NCBI GenBank assembly: GCA_039881045.1 | Contig: JAYWVB010000035.1 | Span: forward strand, 62,001 to 126,000 | DNA from: Chaetomium olivaceum | Taxonomy: Eukaryota > Ascomycota > Sordariomycetes > Sordariales > Chaetomiaceae | DNA length: 64,000 nt | Direction: 5' to 3' | Part shown: positions 1-11,835 of the stretch, one piece after another | Layout: the number at the start of each line of letters is the position of its first letter | Position numbering within the stretch: the stretch's first letter is position 1 | Position numbers and translations under genes: made by a program | The notes under the pieces: model-generated | What the model saw: the letters and a program-made list of their open reading frames with translations, nothing else | Told to the model about the DNA's origin: nothing | Databases searched by the model: none

Positions 1-577
1 CTAATTGCGACTGATATACATACCATGCGGTAAGCTGCGCCGTTTGTTTATTACCAAGACAATTCAGAGTTCCAGACCCGGTCAGGGTCAGTCTTGAACT
101 CTTTCTCCATGATTCGCAATTGTACCAAAGCACAGGATATATAATCCGTACGGATTTCTGCGTGTGGTAAATGCACGCATGAGTACGAACCAAAGATTTG
201 CGCTCATGGACGGTAAGGGAGGTAGGACTTTGAATATCAACAAGGAGTCCTTGTTCTTTATTGGTAGATTAGATTGCCCATGTGATTTGGCATCCGCTAC
301 TATCAGTGGCCGACAGAAAGCACGAGAGCCAGGTCGTCTTCGGGAATGGATGTGCATAGCTGGTGGTCGGATGGCGCACTTGGTGTGGGTGAGTGGGTTT
401 TGGGGTTGGCTGCCCCGCATTCCGGGCCTGGATGGCACGCTAAAAATGGAAGCAGTGCGCTTATCGCTTATCGACCGGGAAATTTTCGAAGAAGTTGATG
501 CATCTCGTCAATGGATCTCAGAGTGGCATAGAAGTTCGCACCAGGCCAGATAGCGCACGACGAATCTATCATACACA
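1..577. other. Intergenic, upstream of NOP13
   Basis: No convincing gene was seen. Open frames of 80-130 codons occur on both strands but resemble no family and have no conserved motif. The right end is presumably the promoter and 5' leader of the downstream RRM gene. Confidence 0.5.
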
Positions 578-1972
578 ATGGCAAAAGAAGAACCAGAACA
601 GATTGTGTCTGAGGAGGAGAAGGTCGACGCGTCCTCCAAGAAGCGGAAATCCGCCCTCGACGAAATCCAAGTCGACCTCTCGCTCCCCGAGCCTCCGTCC
701 AAAAAGGCACGCCGTGTACTCAAGAAGGGCAAGACATTGCCGGTAAAACCGACAAGCGACGACGAAGAAGATGGCGAAGAAGTAAAAGCGGACGGGGCCA
801 AGGATAGCAAGAAGAAAAAAGAGCGCTCCCCCTACGGCGTCTGGATCGGCAACCTGCGCTTTACCGTCACCAAGCCTGAGCTTCGCAAATGGCTGGTCGA
901 CAACTCGGGCGGCAGCATCACCGAAGAATCCATCACCCGCGTTCACATGCCCACCACCAAGCCTACCGCTGGACCGGGTCCCAAGAAGGCTCCCGAGAAC
1001 CGCGGTTTCGCCTATGTCGATTTTGCTACCTTCGATGCCAACGTCGCGGCCATCGCCCTCTCCGAAACCGAATGGTACCGCCGCAAGCTCCTGATCAAGG
1101 ATAGCAAGAGCTTCGAGGGGCGGCCGAAGAAGGAAGAGCCCGCAGCTGTCGCAGCAGACGGGACTACGAGCAAGGGGGCTGGGTCGGGAGACGCCAAAGC
1201 CGCCCCTGGCGCCAGCACCAAGATCTTCGTGGGCAACATGTCGTTCAACACTACCGAAGACGACTTGTACGCGCACTTTGAGAAGTGCGGTAAGATCCGT
1301 TGGATCAAGGTGGCTACGTTCGAAGACTCGGGCAAGTGCAAGGGGTACGGGTGGGTCAACTTCGAGGACGCCGAGGCGGCAGCGTGGGCGGTTAAGGGGT
1401 TCGTCAAGGTGCGCGAGACAGTCGAAACGCTAGAAGATTTCATGGACGTAGACGAGCAGGACACCAAGCCATCCAGTGACGGCGAGGCCGAGGCCGAGAC
1501 GGCCGAGACCAACGGCGAAGCCAAACCATCCAACGACGACAACGACGAGAAATCCAGCGGGGACTCAGGCGACGACTCAGACAGCGACTCAAGCGACGCA
1601 TCGCCCCAAAAACCCACCCCGACCACCAAAGAACCCGCGCGCGTCCGCACCCGCAAGTGGTGGGTCAACCAGCTCCTCGGGCGCAACCTCAAGATCGAGC
1701 TGGCCGAGGACGACCAGACGCGCTACCACAAGCGCTTCGGCAAGGGCGCGACCGCCGCCAGGCGCCAGCAGGAGCAACAATCCGACAGCCACCACAAACC
1801 CACGCAAGGGCAAGGGAGGCGGAACAGGGACAGCAACGGGGAGGGCGGCGGCGGCAAGGAACAGCAGCAGCAGCAGCAGCAAAAGGCGATCAAGGTCCAG
1901 TCCGACGTCAGCGTTGCCCGCCTGACGGGCGCGCCGGTGGCGCACCAAGGGAAGAAGGTTACTTTCGATTGA
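578..1972 (+). CDS. NOP13: Nop13-like nucleolar RNA-binding protein, two RRMs
   Basis: Single-exon gene of 464 residues. A Lys/Glu-rich N-terminus (about 1-84, with KKRK and KKARR clusters) precedes RRM1 (about 86-170; RNP2 VWIGNL, RNP1 RGFAYVDF). RRM2 starts near residue 214 (RNP2 IFVGNM, RNP1 KGYGWVNF). RRM2 is interrupted by an acidic Ser/Asp-rich insert (about residues 290-355) before its last strand, LLGRNLKIELAE. The C-terminus is Gly/Arg-rich with a short polyQ run from a CAG repeat. This architecture matches the fungal Nop13 family, nucleolar proteins associated with pre-ribosomes. The start is the only ATG that places the basic N-terminus before RRM1. No intron is needed. The assignment to NOP13 rather than another two-RRM nucleolar protein is by recognition of RRM1 (SPYGVWIGNLRFTVTKPEL). 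Confidence 0.85.
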   Translation: MAKEEPEQIVSEEEKVDASSKKRKSALDEIQVDLSLPEPPSKKARRVLKKGKTLPVKPTSDDEEDGEEVKADGAKDSKKKKERSPYGVWIGNLRFTVTKPELRKWLVDNSGGSITEESITRVHMPTTKPTAGPGPKKAPENRGFAYVDFATFDANVAAIALSETEWYRRKLLIKDSKSFEGRPKKEEPAAVAADGTTSKGAGSGDAKAAPGASTKIFVGNMSFNTTEDDLYAHFEKCGKIRWIKVATFEDSGKCKGYGWVNFEDAEAAAWAVKGFVKVRETVETLEDFMDVDEQDTKPSSDGEAEAETAETNGEAKPSNDDNDEKSSGDSGDDSDSDSSDASPQKPTPTTKEPARVRTRKWWVNQLLGRNLKIELAEDDQTRYHKRFGKGATAARRQQEQQSDSHHKPTQGQGRRNRDSNGEGGGGKEQQQQQQQKAIKVQSDVSVARLTGAPVAHQGKKVTFD

Positions 1973-2882
1973 TGAGCATCGTCTGTCTGTCCGGCGAGGA
2001 GCGGGGGGGAGAAGAGGGGAAACACAACTCAAGTGTTGGAGGTCGTCTGTGAGACAAGTTACATAGGTGGACGGACTGGTGCTGTGTTGACTTGCCTTGG
2101 GTCGCTTGATCACCTAGCTACACACATACCACTCACCTATGGGTTCTGTTTGTTTGCTTGTTGTTCAGAATCCAGAACGATCTAGTTATACCCAACATAT
2201 GTAAGTTATCTACCACCGTCACTTACTACCTAGGGACATACCTACGAGTTGTCCATGTTAGGTTTAACTGAACATTTCCCTAACTCAACGGTCTGGCACG
2301 CCGAGTTGTTATCATGTGATCATGGCCCGGTAGAAAAATATAGAGGGTCCAGTATACAATTTGGAGCATTCTCACACCTCTTAATTTTGGTCACCAAAGG
2401 CACTCCACGTTAAGCAATTCCAGATTTCGTATTTCCCTAACCTAGCTAAGGTGAAAGCAGACATCAATCTGAGCGGTACATCCTGCGGGAAGCAGACCTG
2501 GAAGGAAATGGTAAAAGGAGAGCAAATGTGTAAATAGCACCGGCCCGCGTTTTCTCTCCAGCCGAGGACTGTTGAGAAATCAGGCGAGGTTCGCCGCGGG
2601 GTTCTCGCATATCCGAGTTCAGTCGGCAATCATCAATAGCAGGCTGTTTGACGGCGACTACTTACCGCAGCGCGTGCCCTAGCTTCGCCCCGGTGGTCCC
2701 GTGTACTGCTTTGAAAAGCCACTACGGGAAGAGTAGAGAATCCTGAGAGAACGACTCCAGTAAAAAGCAAAGCAAACAATCATGACCCTTTCCCCAAAAA
2801 TTGCAAACCCAACCAGAAGAAGCCTTATGTCCCAAATAACCCCTGTAATACCTGCGCTTTTTTGAGTGCGAGGAGTGTGCCG
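1973..2882. other. Convergent intergenic region NOP13 / NBR1
   Basis: Downstream of NOP13 and downstream of the minus-strand NBR1 gene, so it should hold both 3' ends. I see no further gene. The sequence is more AT-rich than the coding parts. Confidence 0.5.
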
Positions 2883-5566
2883 TTACTTCTTCTGGGAGTG
2901 GCTCCCGCCGAAGTTGAACTCCTCGTCTGAGGCGTCGAGGATGTCGTACTCCTCGTCAGTCAGGAAAGCGTCCTCAGACCCGACCCATTCGCTGTCCTCG
3001 CAGTCTTCGTACTGGTCCTCTTGAGCAGAAACCGACTCTGTCTTGGACTCCTCATGGACACTAGCGAGAGGCGACTCCTTCTCCAGCTTGGGGAAGATCA
3101 TCTGGCTATGCTCGGGCTCAGTCTCGGGCTCAGGCTTGACCTTGGGCTCGGGCTTGATTTCCGGCTCGGGCTCAGGTCGGACCTCCGGCTTGGGCTTATC
3201 GTCCTTCTTGATAGTAGACTTGGGAGTCGTGGGCGATGGGAGAACTACCTTGGGCTTCTCAACGACAACGTCGCACCAAAGACGGTGGCCGAACCTGTCG
3301 CCCTCCTTGGTAGTCAAGCGCCAGTTCGACACCATCCTGCCGGTGCGCGAAGGGGTTCTAAGGAGCACGGTGAAGGGGAACTCCTCGCCGGGCTGAATGG
3401 AGGCGTAGCAGATAGTGGATTCGCACGAGAACTCGACATCCCGGGTTGCCGCGGGGTGGTTGGAGTCAAGGTGACCCATGTAGTCCCCGCCAACAAACTT
3501 GACGGAGCAACCGGCCGGCCAGGCAACATTTCCGCTGTTGCGAAGGATCCATGTCTGCTCGAAGACGTGGTCAAGGCCGAAGACGGTGCCATCCTGGACG
3601 GTATCCCGGACAAAGGTGGCAACGAGGTCTTTGGCGGAGACCCGCTTCTCCTCAGTCTTCTCTTCCTTTGCCGGTGCAGGGCTGAAGGTGACCTGGTCTG
3701 TCTTGGGGGCGCAAGCGCTTGTCTCCTCCTTGGCGATAGCCACATTAACGCCAGTTGAAAGGATGTCATGGGGCGATGATGGAACACTGTTGTCCGAGGC
3801 TTGGGTGCTTGGGACAGGCGAACGGGCCCTGGGGCGGTCACCCATGACCGGCATCTGCCGGCCATTCAGGTTCTCACCGGTAGTGGTCACGCTGACATGG
3901 CGCACAGGCGATTTGAACTTGATGAGAGGGTGAGTGCGGTTGTGAGAGTTGGCCGGGCTGGCTTCGCACGACGCGCAGAAATCGGTGTCGTCGCAGACGG
4001 CACACTTGAAGCGGTCTCCCACAATGTAGGTGGAGTTGGTGCGGGCGCTGGAGCACAAGGGGCCATCACACAGATACCGAAGTGAACGGGCCGGTTCATG
4101 GTGCGGATGCGAACACCGCCGTCGTACTCGAGCGGCTCGTAGACGGGGACGAAGCGGTGACCGGGGTGGATGAACCCGGCGTTCACCACGCAGTCAGAGC
4201 AGTAATCCCAGTCGGGGCATTCCAAGCACTTGTGGCGAACGCCCTGGACGCCCTTGTCGCAGCCGTCGCAAATGGCATTGTGCGTTTGGCCACGACCAGC
4301 AGGGAGACGGCGGGCGACCTCGTGGTCGAACCGAGTGCCCTCGACAGCCGGCACAAAGGCATGCTTGGGATGGTGACCATGGCGGTTCTTGGCGAAGCAA
4401 GACCGGCAGAGGTCAAAGTCTTCGCAGGAAGTGCAGTGGGCAAACTCGGCCTCGGGTAACTCCCGAACGCAGCAGTTGCAAGTGCGCATGCTGGGGTAGA
4501 CGTTGTCGTTGAAAACCGGGATGATTCTTTCGGCGGAGGGGACGGTCCCGAGCTGTACGGGCTTCTTCGGCTTGGGTTTGGGGCCCAGGCGTTCCGTCGT
4601 ACTGTTAATGATGACGCCACTCTTGACAAAACGCTTGATGAGCCAGTGGTTGGATCCCTTGCATGTAACACCCTGGTTGACACACGTCTGGCAGAGGTCA
4701 AAGTCGCCGTCGTCGCAGGTGGAGCAATGGTAGTGGGCATCCGGGATGGTCTGGTCGCAACTGTTGCAGCACACGGCGTAGTTGGTATGAATTGCCGGGC
4801 ACTCCACGTTGCAGGGCGATTCTGGTGCTGGTGCTGGTGCATCAGGTTGTACCGTTGCCGGGGCCTCCTGGGGCGCCGGCGGAGAGGTAGTGATGTCCGC
4901 CAACATTTCTGTGATTCTGGCGAGTTCCGAATTGACCTCAGACTCGGCGTTGACGGAGGAGGAGGTGGTGGCGATCGTGGTGGTGGCGGGAGCGACGGAG
5001 GGGGGGATAATATCACTCTCATGTCCCTCCGACAACCCCGTTGGGATGGTTGCCTCGCCTAGTGACGGATCCGACGTAGCCGGCTGCTCGGGCTCACATT
5101 CGGCATCGGTAGGCCCGACGCTTGGCTGGTTTTCCTCTTCCGGTTCGTCCGTGACCGACGCCGGCTTGGGACCGTGCTCCTCTTCTTCCAACTCGCGGTG
5201 CTTGACCGTCACACGGAGCTTGAGCTTGTGCTTGGCCTTGGCAGCGCGATATAGCTGCTTGTAAACGGCGACGTTGGCTTGGTCAAGTAGTACGTAAGCG
5301 GAGCCCGAGTCGGAGTAGCGCTCAAAGACGGCTTCGGTGTCGGCGGGCATGTTCAATGCATTTCGCAGCTGCCGAGCGGCCCGTTAGTGTCCATGCTACA
5401 GCCACATGGTAGAGAACTGGCCGAAACCGAGAACTGAACTCACTTTGGTCTCGAGCACATGGATGCCCACATCGCGCAGTGCGAGCTTGAATCGGCGGGG
5501 ATGACCGTCAAGGCTCACCTTGACGGTAATGGGCGTGTCGGGATCGGCTTGCGCAGCGGACGCCAT
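2883..5566 (-). CDS. NBR1-type selective autophagy receptor (PB1, four ZZ, FW domain); one apparent frameshift
   Basis: Exons run 5566..5444 and 5368..2883; the 75-bp intron (GTGAGT...CAG) splits the PB1 domain. About 869 residues if one frame break is bridged. Order: N-terminal PB1 (about 1-95), acidic linker, four ZZ-type zinc fingers with CxxC pairs (for example CNSC/CSTC, CNCC/CTSC, CDGC/CLEC), a linker, an Ig-like FW domain (Trp-containing WILRNSGNVAWP), then a (K)PEPE-rich stretch and an acidic tail. FW and ZZ domains define fungal Nbr1, which carries cargo to the vacuole by autophagy. The tail holds EEYDIL, an acidic-flanked [WFY]xx[LIV] match for an Atg8-interacting motif. In ZZ4 the frame breaks near 4071-4073: two bases stand where one codon is expected between Gly-Ile and Cys-Asp-Gly. 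Both sides are well conserved, so an intron is unlikely. Family call firm; in vivo integrity unknown. Confidence 0.9.
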
Positions 5567-8412
5567 CTTGATGACTGGCGACTGTAGGAATAACCCAAAC
5601 CATCGGTTAGTAATTGTTGATGTATGGAGGTTATTTGATGAACGTGCGCGGCTTTGCTGGGTCATGACGACGGCATGTGCGGAGACAGACAGACGCGTGG
5701 CACAGACAGCTGATGGTGGTCGGTGCAAAGGACGGGATAACTCACCCAAAATGCTGCTTTCCAAGCGATACGAAATCTCTCGCTGCCTTTTCTTTCGAGA
5801 TGTAAACGGTTTGGTTGTTATCCTCCTCGCAGCTCGTACGGAAGTGAGGCTGTGGTGGAATGGTCGATGGGTTGCGTGTGGTTTGCAAGAAGGAAAGAGA
5901 AGGAGCCCAGGTCGGGTTGGCAGGCGCTTTAGTTAGGTGAGGAGAGAGGTGGTCGGAGCTTTCTGGGTTGGAGGGGGTAGGGGTACCAAGGTACGTAACG
6001 TGGGCAAAAGCACAGACCTGAGGCAATCGGATAGGTGACGGGAGTTCGCGGCTGCTGCAGGCGCAGGGGCGGTGGGTATGATGTACCTACTTAATTATGG
6101 TGGGACAAGTCGCCAGGCAGACAGACGACTCGCATTTGACGGGAGGCGAAATGGCCCCCCAAGCGGGCGAGCTGGCGGTGAATGAGGAGCTAACAGCCGA
6201 CGGTCGATGATACTTCAGTGGCGTTACGATGTTAAGGCCGGGCCAGGACCCTGGGTACGCCTGGCGACTGAAGCTGCTAGCAGGGCTCCGGTCACTCCCC
6301 CTGGCCAACCTGGAAGTGCCCCCGCCGGCTGCGTGTGCCCGGCTCGAGCCAAGGCCAATGGCAACAGAGACTTGGCCCTGAGCTGTCACCTTTGTCGGTT
6401 TGTCCACACGCGCCCAAGCCGCCTTGCTTGCTGCCACCCAAGTGTCGGGTGCCTGGCACGCCGCCACCATAACGGACCGAGGACTGAATGGGGCAATTGT
6501 CAGCGAACAGCCAGAGACCGGAAGCTTCTGGGGCCGTCATCCGCTCGAGTTGTTTGATTGTTTCTTTTATCTCTTTCATTGTGAAGGATGTGTGAGTTTT
6601 AGTTGATTTATCATTTGATTGTACATACAGTGTACCGTGTAAGATTGCCTCTGTCTCTCCCCCTCAGACGACTTTCTCCAACATCCATGTTCTCCATTCA
6701 TCGACAGGCATGAATGCACCCCGAGCGGGTGTTTGCGCCGGGTGGAGTTGCGATACCAGAATGCTGTTAGCGTGTGGGGCCTAACGTGACGTGGGGCAGC
6801 TGGCGAGGCCCGCCCGCCTTGAGATCTGGGGCCAAGCGGAAAAGACCCATGCAGGTTGTCACCCGCGGGCAGAAAAGGCCGGACCAGGCTTCCCATTGAT
6901 AGCGTTGCGGGAATGAAAACGAAGTCATTCGGCAGGTTTAAGAAAACCTATTTGCTGTCTGAACTTCCTTTCGTTTCTTCCCACTTAACTTATCTGTGTT
7001 TTATTTATTTTATCATATGTTTCCTTTTACTTGATGTAGTTTAGAATCCACGACTATCTTTTAGGGTACAGCTTCTTTTGGCAAGACTGTCAAACCCCAA
7101 GATTTGCCCCACCAAAGCCCACTTTCCTCGCCCGCTTTTGCATTGATCAGCAACGAAAGCAGCAATCGGGTGCACCGGGCGGTCTCACTCGAGCTGAGGG
7201 GAAAAGACGGCAGGATTACGTCGCTGTTTCGACCGACCGACGTCAACAATTCGACTCGAGGCCCGAGGCTGTCGTTTGCACGGCGTGTCTGTAACACCCT
7301 GGCGCACAGAAAAGCCAGACCGCAAGAGCTTATCGCAACGTCTTGGTCGGCGGTCGGTGCTTGTAAAGGGCGAGGAGCACGACACCCACCCGACATTATA
7401 TCTTGGAAATCATTCAATCGCTGATGCAGAGTTTGGGCTGTTGTCGCGGCCATCGGCTCATCCAAGGTCGGAGACCGGCCGGATTGCTCTCGGAGAAAAG
7501 CGCATCCAAGCCAGGCTGGGTAGTGTAGTGCGTGGTGCGGGACGGATGGCCCGATTGAGACGGATGGGGAAGGTCCTGCATTGCATGATTGCATTCGCGA
7601 CCAGCCGCTGAGCGTGTGAGCCTGGGGCAGCATCGGGCGGGCCTGGACATATTGAATAGGTGTTGATTGTCTGCGCTACCCGTTGGTGCCGTGGTCACCT
7701 ACCCGCGCAATCAGATGACTGCGCTTGCTATCGGGAAGAAACGGGCCAGAGGAGGCCTGGAAGGTTGCATCCTAAGCAACAGCGGGTGGGATCGATCGCA
7801 TCGTGTTTTAGATGACAGAGGAGCACACGCAACCAAGTTCAGCCCCCGTTCTACAGCCTGCCGTGGCGCCCTGTCGTGCACCCTGTCCGCGTCTCTCAGG
7901 GGGTTCACTCCCTGTGCGCTCTTTGACGCCGCCTTTCCACTCAAGGTGCTGACGCACCGGTCTCAGCGTCATACAGAACGTTCTCGGATCGCCGGAGTGA
8001 ATGTAGGACAGCATTCTAGCTCCCACAGATGAAACGGTTTTCCCGACCTAGCTTGACTACTAGTGCTTTTTCTGCATATTCATAGTTGGAGGGAGGGTAG
8101 GTAACTATTCGTATCTCCGCAGCCAAACCGTCTTTCAGGCTGCAGAGCAAACGCCTTGAGCACGTGTACTGTGTATAAACCCCCTCATCTAACCAGATAC
8201 AAGCCGATAGCCAAGACGCCCATACACAATACATACTACATAGTAGATACAATTACCACTCAATGATGGCCCTATTAGGCACCTTGTCATCAATAACAGT
8301 GTCCTCCTCACAACATGAGACATTTTGAATTACATCACCGAACCATGACCCAGTGCGCGCGCCCCCCGCCTCGTCCTCCACGATCGAGCACACACCATCA
8401 TCATCATCGTCA
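5567..8412. other. Long gene-free stretch upstream of NBR1
   Basis: About 2.8 kb between the NBR1 start and the 3' end of the CofD-like gene. Several open frames of 70-190 codons exist, but they are compositionally biased, have no recognisable domain and overlap each other on both strands. I see no tRNA, transposon terminal repeat or long tandem repeat. It probably contains the NBR1 promoter and leader. Confidence 0.45.
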
Positions 8413-10106
8413 TCAAGAATCAATGATGGCCTCAAGCGCCTCGCCCAGCGCCGTCTCATCATACCTGACCTCGGGCCTCCTTTCCCCTCCCCGGCCAAGC
8501 ACGGCCTTCCCAGCGACCCTGACGCACTCGATGCCCAGCCCCCTGAGCTCCTCCACATCCACCGCCGGCCCACTAGCAGCGCCATCCAGATACACCAGGT
8601 GAGTGACATACTCCCTTAACACCTCCGGGCGGCCCACCCGCTCGGGCCGCCGGCTCTCGACGCACGCGCGCGCGATCGCCGCCACAAAGTCCCGCGCCGT
8701 CATCGGGTCCCCCGCGGGGCCCGTCTCCCTGTCCAGCTTGCCGTTCAGGATGAGCACCTTCCGGCGAATCGTGCGCCCCCCGCCCACGCCCCCTTCCCCG
8801 CCTTCTTCACTCAGCGCCTGCCCGACCCGCCGCAGCACCAAGCTGGGGATGATGCTGGTGTACAGGCTGCCGATGCTGTAGACGACGGTATCCGATGCGG
8901 CGAGGGCTTCGACGACCTTGGGGTTGGCCGTGGGCGCTATCTCGTGCCCGTACGGGTTGATGTACCACAGGCGCTCGATGCGCGCGGGGAGGTCTTCCTC
9001 GTCGTCCTTGGAGAAGGCGATGTTGGGCTGGCGCAGTGCGGGGAGGGACCCCGGCAGATTGGCGTCTTCGATGCGGTCGTGGTCGGCGGCGGTGAGAGCG
9101 GGCGCGACTTGCATGTCGTCCGGGAGGGCGGTGGGCGCGGAGGGGTGGCTAATGGCGACTTGGCCGGCGATGGTGCTGCCGTCGCGCAGGCCGGCCGAGA
9201 TGTGGTGGGTGAAGTTGGAGTTGATGGCGGGGAGGACGGAGACGGAGGGCGGGATGGAGCAGATCATGGAGAGGAGGTAGATGGCTGATTCGAAGGAGCC
9301 GGTGAAGATGCGGGCACTGGTGGGGTGGGTTGGTCAGGTACAGTACTTTGGTTTGTATGAGAGAGCGAGAGGAGAGAGAGGCTTGGTGAACCTGTGATAA
9401 CGTACCCGGCCAGGAACATGTTACCCACGCTGGCGCTGGCAAAGTCAAAGACATTTGGCGGTCGCGCCCTCTTGACGATCTCTAAGTTCAGGGTGTTCAA
9501 GACGGAGCGGATAAGCTCCCGTTTCGGACTCGAGATAAACCCCCAGAGCAACGACCGCGACTCGACAATGTCTAGCCATTCATACCGAGCCCTCAGGGGG
9601 TCAACATCCAGCCGGTGCTCAAATAACAGCTTGAGCGCCGACATCTCCTTGTCGTCCTCATGGTTGGGAATAAGCCGGACTAGGCGACCTAGAATAGGGG
9701 TTAGAAACGCCCATTACATCCCACACCGATTCTCAACCCCAGACTCACTCCGAATATCACCAACACCTACACTACCATGTCAGCCAACCGAATCTTCTCA
9801 CCACTATCTCCGACTCTCATGCACTCACTCGGCCCGCCAACAAATCTAATCAACTCTGACGAACTGCCGCCGTTGTCGCTGATGGGGATGACGTAATTCA
9901 ACTGGCATCGCCGCTTTTCCACAATCTTATTGAACACGTCTACTAAGCTATTTGCCGCCGTGCCTTTGAGAAGTGATGCGTCAGTCATTATCCGTACTCC
10001 TGGGATGCCCTGCTGACAGCTCGCACGTACCTCCTGAAAAGACGGTAATCCCCAACCGTTTGCACCCGTTACTGCCGTTGGTGGCGTCAACGATCAACGG
10101 GGCCAT
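8413..10106 (-). CDS. CofD/YvcK (UPF0052) family protein
   Basis: Five exons on the minus strand: 10106..10031, 9963..9829, 9766..9749, 9688..9406, 9316..8413 (471 residues). All junctions are GT...AG and keep frame; introns are 67, 62, 60 and 89 bp. The third exon is only 18 nt and encodes VGDIR. The N-terminus has a nucleotide-binding-type loop TVFSGGTAANS, then IPISDNGGSSSELIR, the hallmark of the CofD / gluconeogenesis-factor superfamily. It is followed by NVFDFASASVGNMFLAG and NSNFTHHISAGLRDGS. Later segments include LWYINPYGHEIAPTAN and VVYSIGSLYTSIIPSL. Bacterial CofD transfers phospholactate to F420 precursors and YvcK controls carbon metabolism and cell shape; the role of fungal members is unknown. 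The start is the first in-frame ATG upstream of the SGG loop. Codons shift from C-ending to G-ending across the last exon. Confidence 0.88.
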
Positions 10107-11835
10107 CGGGAGGATGTCTCGTAAGTAAGCAGTAAGGATATTATTGTTTGAGTGGTGAGCGCTGACGAGGGAGTTGGTGGTGATGCTGGAGTCTAGAGAA
10201 GGCGGGATGTTGTTGTCTGACCAACTGTTACATGTGCCCCTGAATGATAAGCTTCACACAATGGGGTCAGCCAAGTCATTTATAGTGGTGCCATAAACCA
10301 ATTCAGGAAACTCCGCCCACTGCCGCAACACCACCAAGGGACATAAACTTCTCAGCCAAAGCAAGCACTCACTCACTCAATCAACGTGTCAACATCGTAT
10401 TTCCGCCTCATCAATTCCGATGAAACAAGCTTCAGGCCAGATTTCTCAATCCGCCAGAGAACGTAGCACATGGCCGTCGTCATCGGCAGATCTGCGGAAA
10501 TTGACCAGTTCGCTTCATCGTCACGAGGGACACCGAAATGGGGCTGTGTTCGGACATTGTCTCTGGAGAAGCCAGAGTTTAAAATTAAACAGAAAAATAA
10601 ATAAAAAATATCACTTTTGATATCCCATCAAGCAATCAAGCCGGCAGCACCAAGCCAAGCAAGCAAAGCAAAGCAGCAAGATCAGGAGGGAAAAAGCAAC
10701 GCCGCCTATGGTTGAATCATCAAAGCCTAGCCCAGAACTAACAACGTAGCATAAAACCATCCACGGGCCAGCGCCCTTCCAACCAACGCTGTACTATATA
10801 CCATCTTCCAGACCTAGTGCTATGCATGAAGCAACCAAGAACGACACAGTGCGTGACAAAGGAAAGGAAAAAAGGAAGGGCATGAACTTTGAAGCGTCGA
10901 GGTCCAACTCCATTAGCGCCATGCGAACGAAAAGGACGCGGAGATCAAGAAAACAGAGGAAGTGATGCATCCGCAGTGCCATAATCAATGGACAAGAAGC
11001 CACCAACGCAGGACAGGCGACAACACAAAGCCAGATCCACCCCAGCAGCAACAGCAGCAGCAACCAGCAGCAGCGCCAACAGCAAAAACAGCGGCAAGCA
11101 AGTCAAAAAGACAGAACAAACAAGGGAGAATCGTTAGAGCAGAAGACCGTGTCGTGAAACACGTTTGTCCATGTCCACACCCCCTCGAAAAACCATACCC
11201 GACTCGCTCCGCCCAAACGTAAACCCGCTACGACCATTGGAGATCGCCTCAAACCGCATAGAAAAGAGCGTGTATGCCAGATGGATTTCCTTTCCCTCCC
11301 TCCCCAGACTCATGGCATCAGCGTGGTGCCCAACGAACACCCGGCGGCAAGGCCGTGGGTAACAGGAATTCCCGAATGGCGGGATGACTTGAAGAGGTAA
11401 AACGCTGGCTCGTCTACCCTTCGGTTGGATTAAAGATAGACGGATACTGACTGATTCTTTTCATCTTTCCTAACAGTGCCCAGTAGGTAGGTGCGAGTGA
11501 ATACGTAGTAGGGGGTCGTCCGTAACAAGCGAGGCTCCTTGATGATCAGAATCATTCAGCAGTCCCCAAAGCTCGTGATATCCACACCCATCCTCCTCCT
11601 CCTCCTCCTCCTTCCTCCTCTTCCTTCCTGCTCCCCTCCCAATTCTCCGCCTTGCCACTTCTTTCCTTCAGCCTCTACCGGGCCATCTCACACCCGACTC
11701 ATATCCCGCTTATTCATCCCCTGAGGTTTCCGGCCCAGGTGTCGTGGGTCGAGTCACCGGTGTCGTAGGTGGATGCGTGGGCAGTGGATCGAAGGCCCGG
11801 GGTGCTGGTACGAACGAGACCATCTGTCCACCGTA
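10107..11835. other. Intergenic, CofD-like promoter side and BTZ 3' side
   Basis: Contains the upstream region of the CofD-like gene and the 3' flank of the BTZ gene. Short simple tracts (CAG/CAA near 11045-11070, TCC repeats near 11595-11625) give spurious open frames. No gene recognised. Confidence 0.5.

Noticed and set aside
569..2113. Long minus-strand open frames opposite the NOP13-like gene
   Set aside because: They are shadows created by the GC-biased third positions of the sense gene and contain no recognisable domain.
4050..4090. Explaining the frame breaks in NBR1 and other genes by unannotated introns
   Set aside because: Conserved residues lie directly on both sides of the breaks, leaving no room for a GT...AG intron of 45 bp or more.
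7061..7633. 190-codon minus-strand open frame in the gene-poor region
   Set aside because: Mixed composition, no domain, overlapped by other equally long frames; not supported as a gene.
10962..11222. Gln/Ala-rich open frame
   Set aside because: Produced by a CAG/CAA simple tract; no start context or conserved residues.
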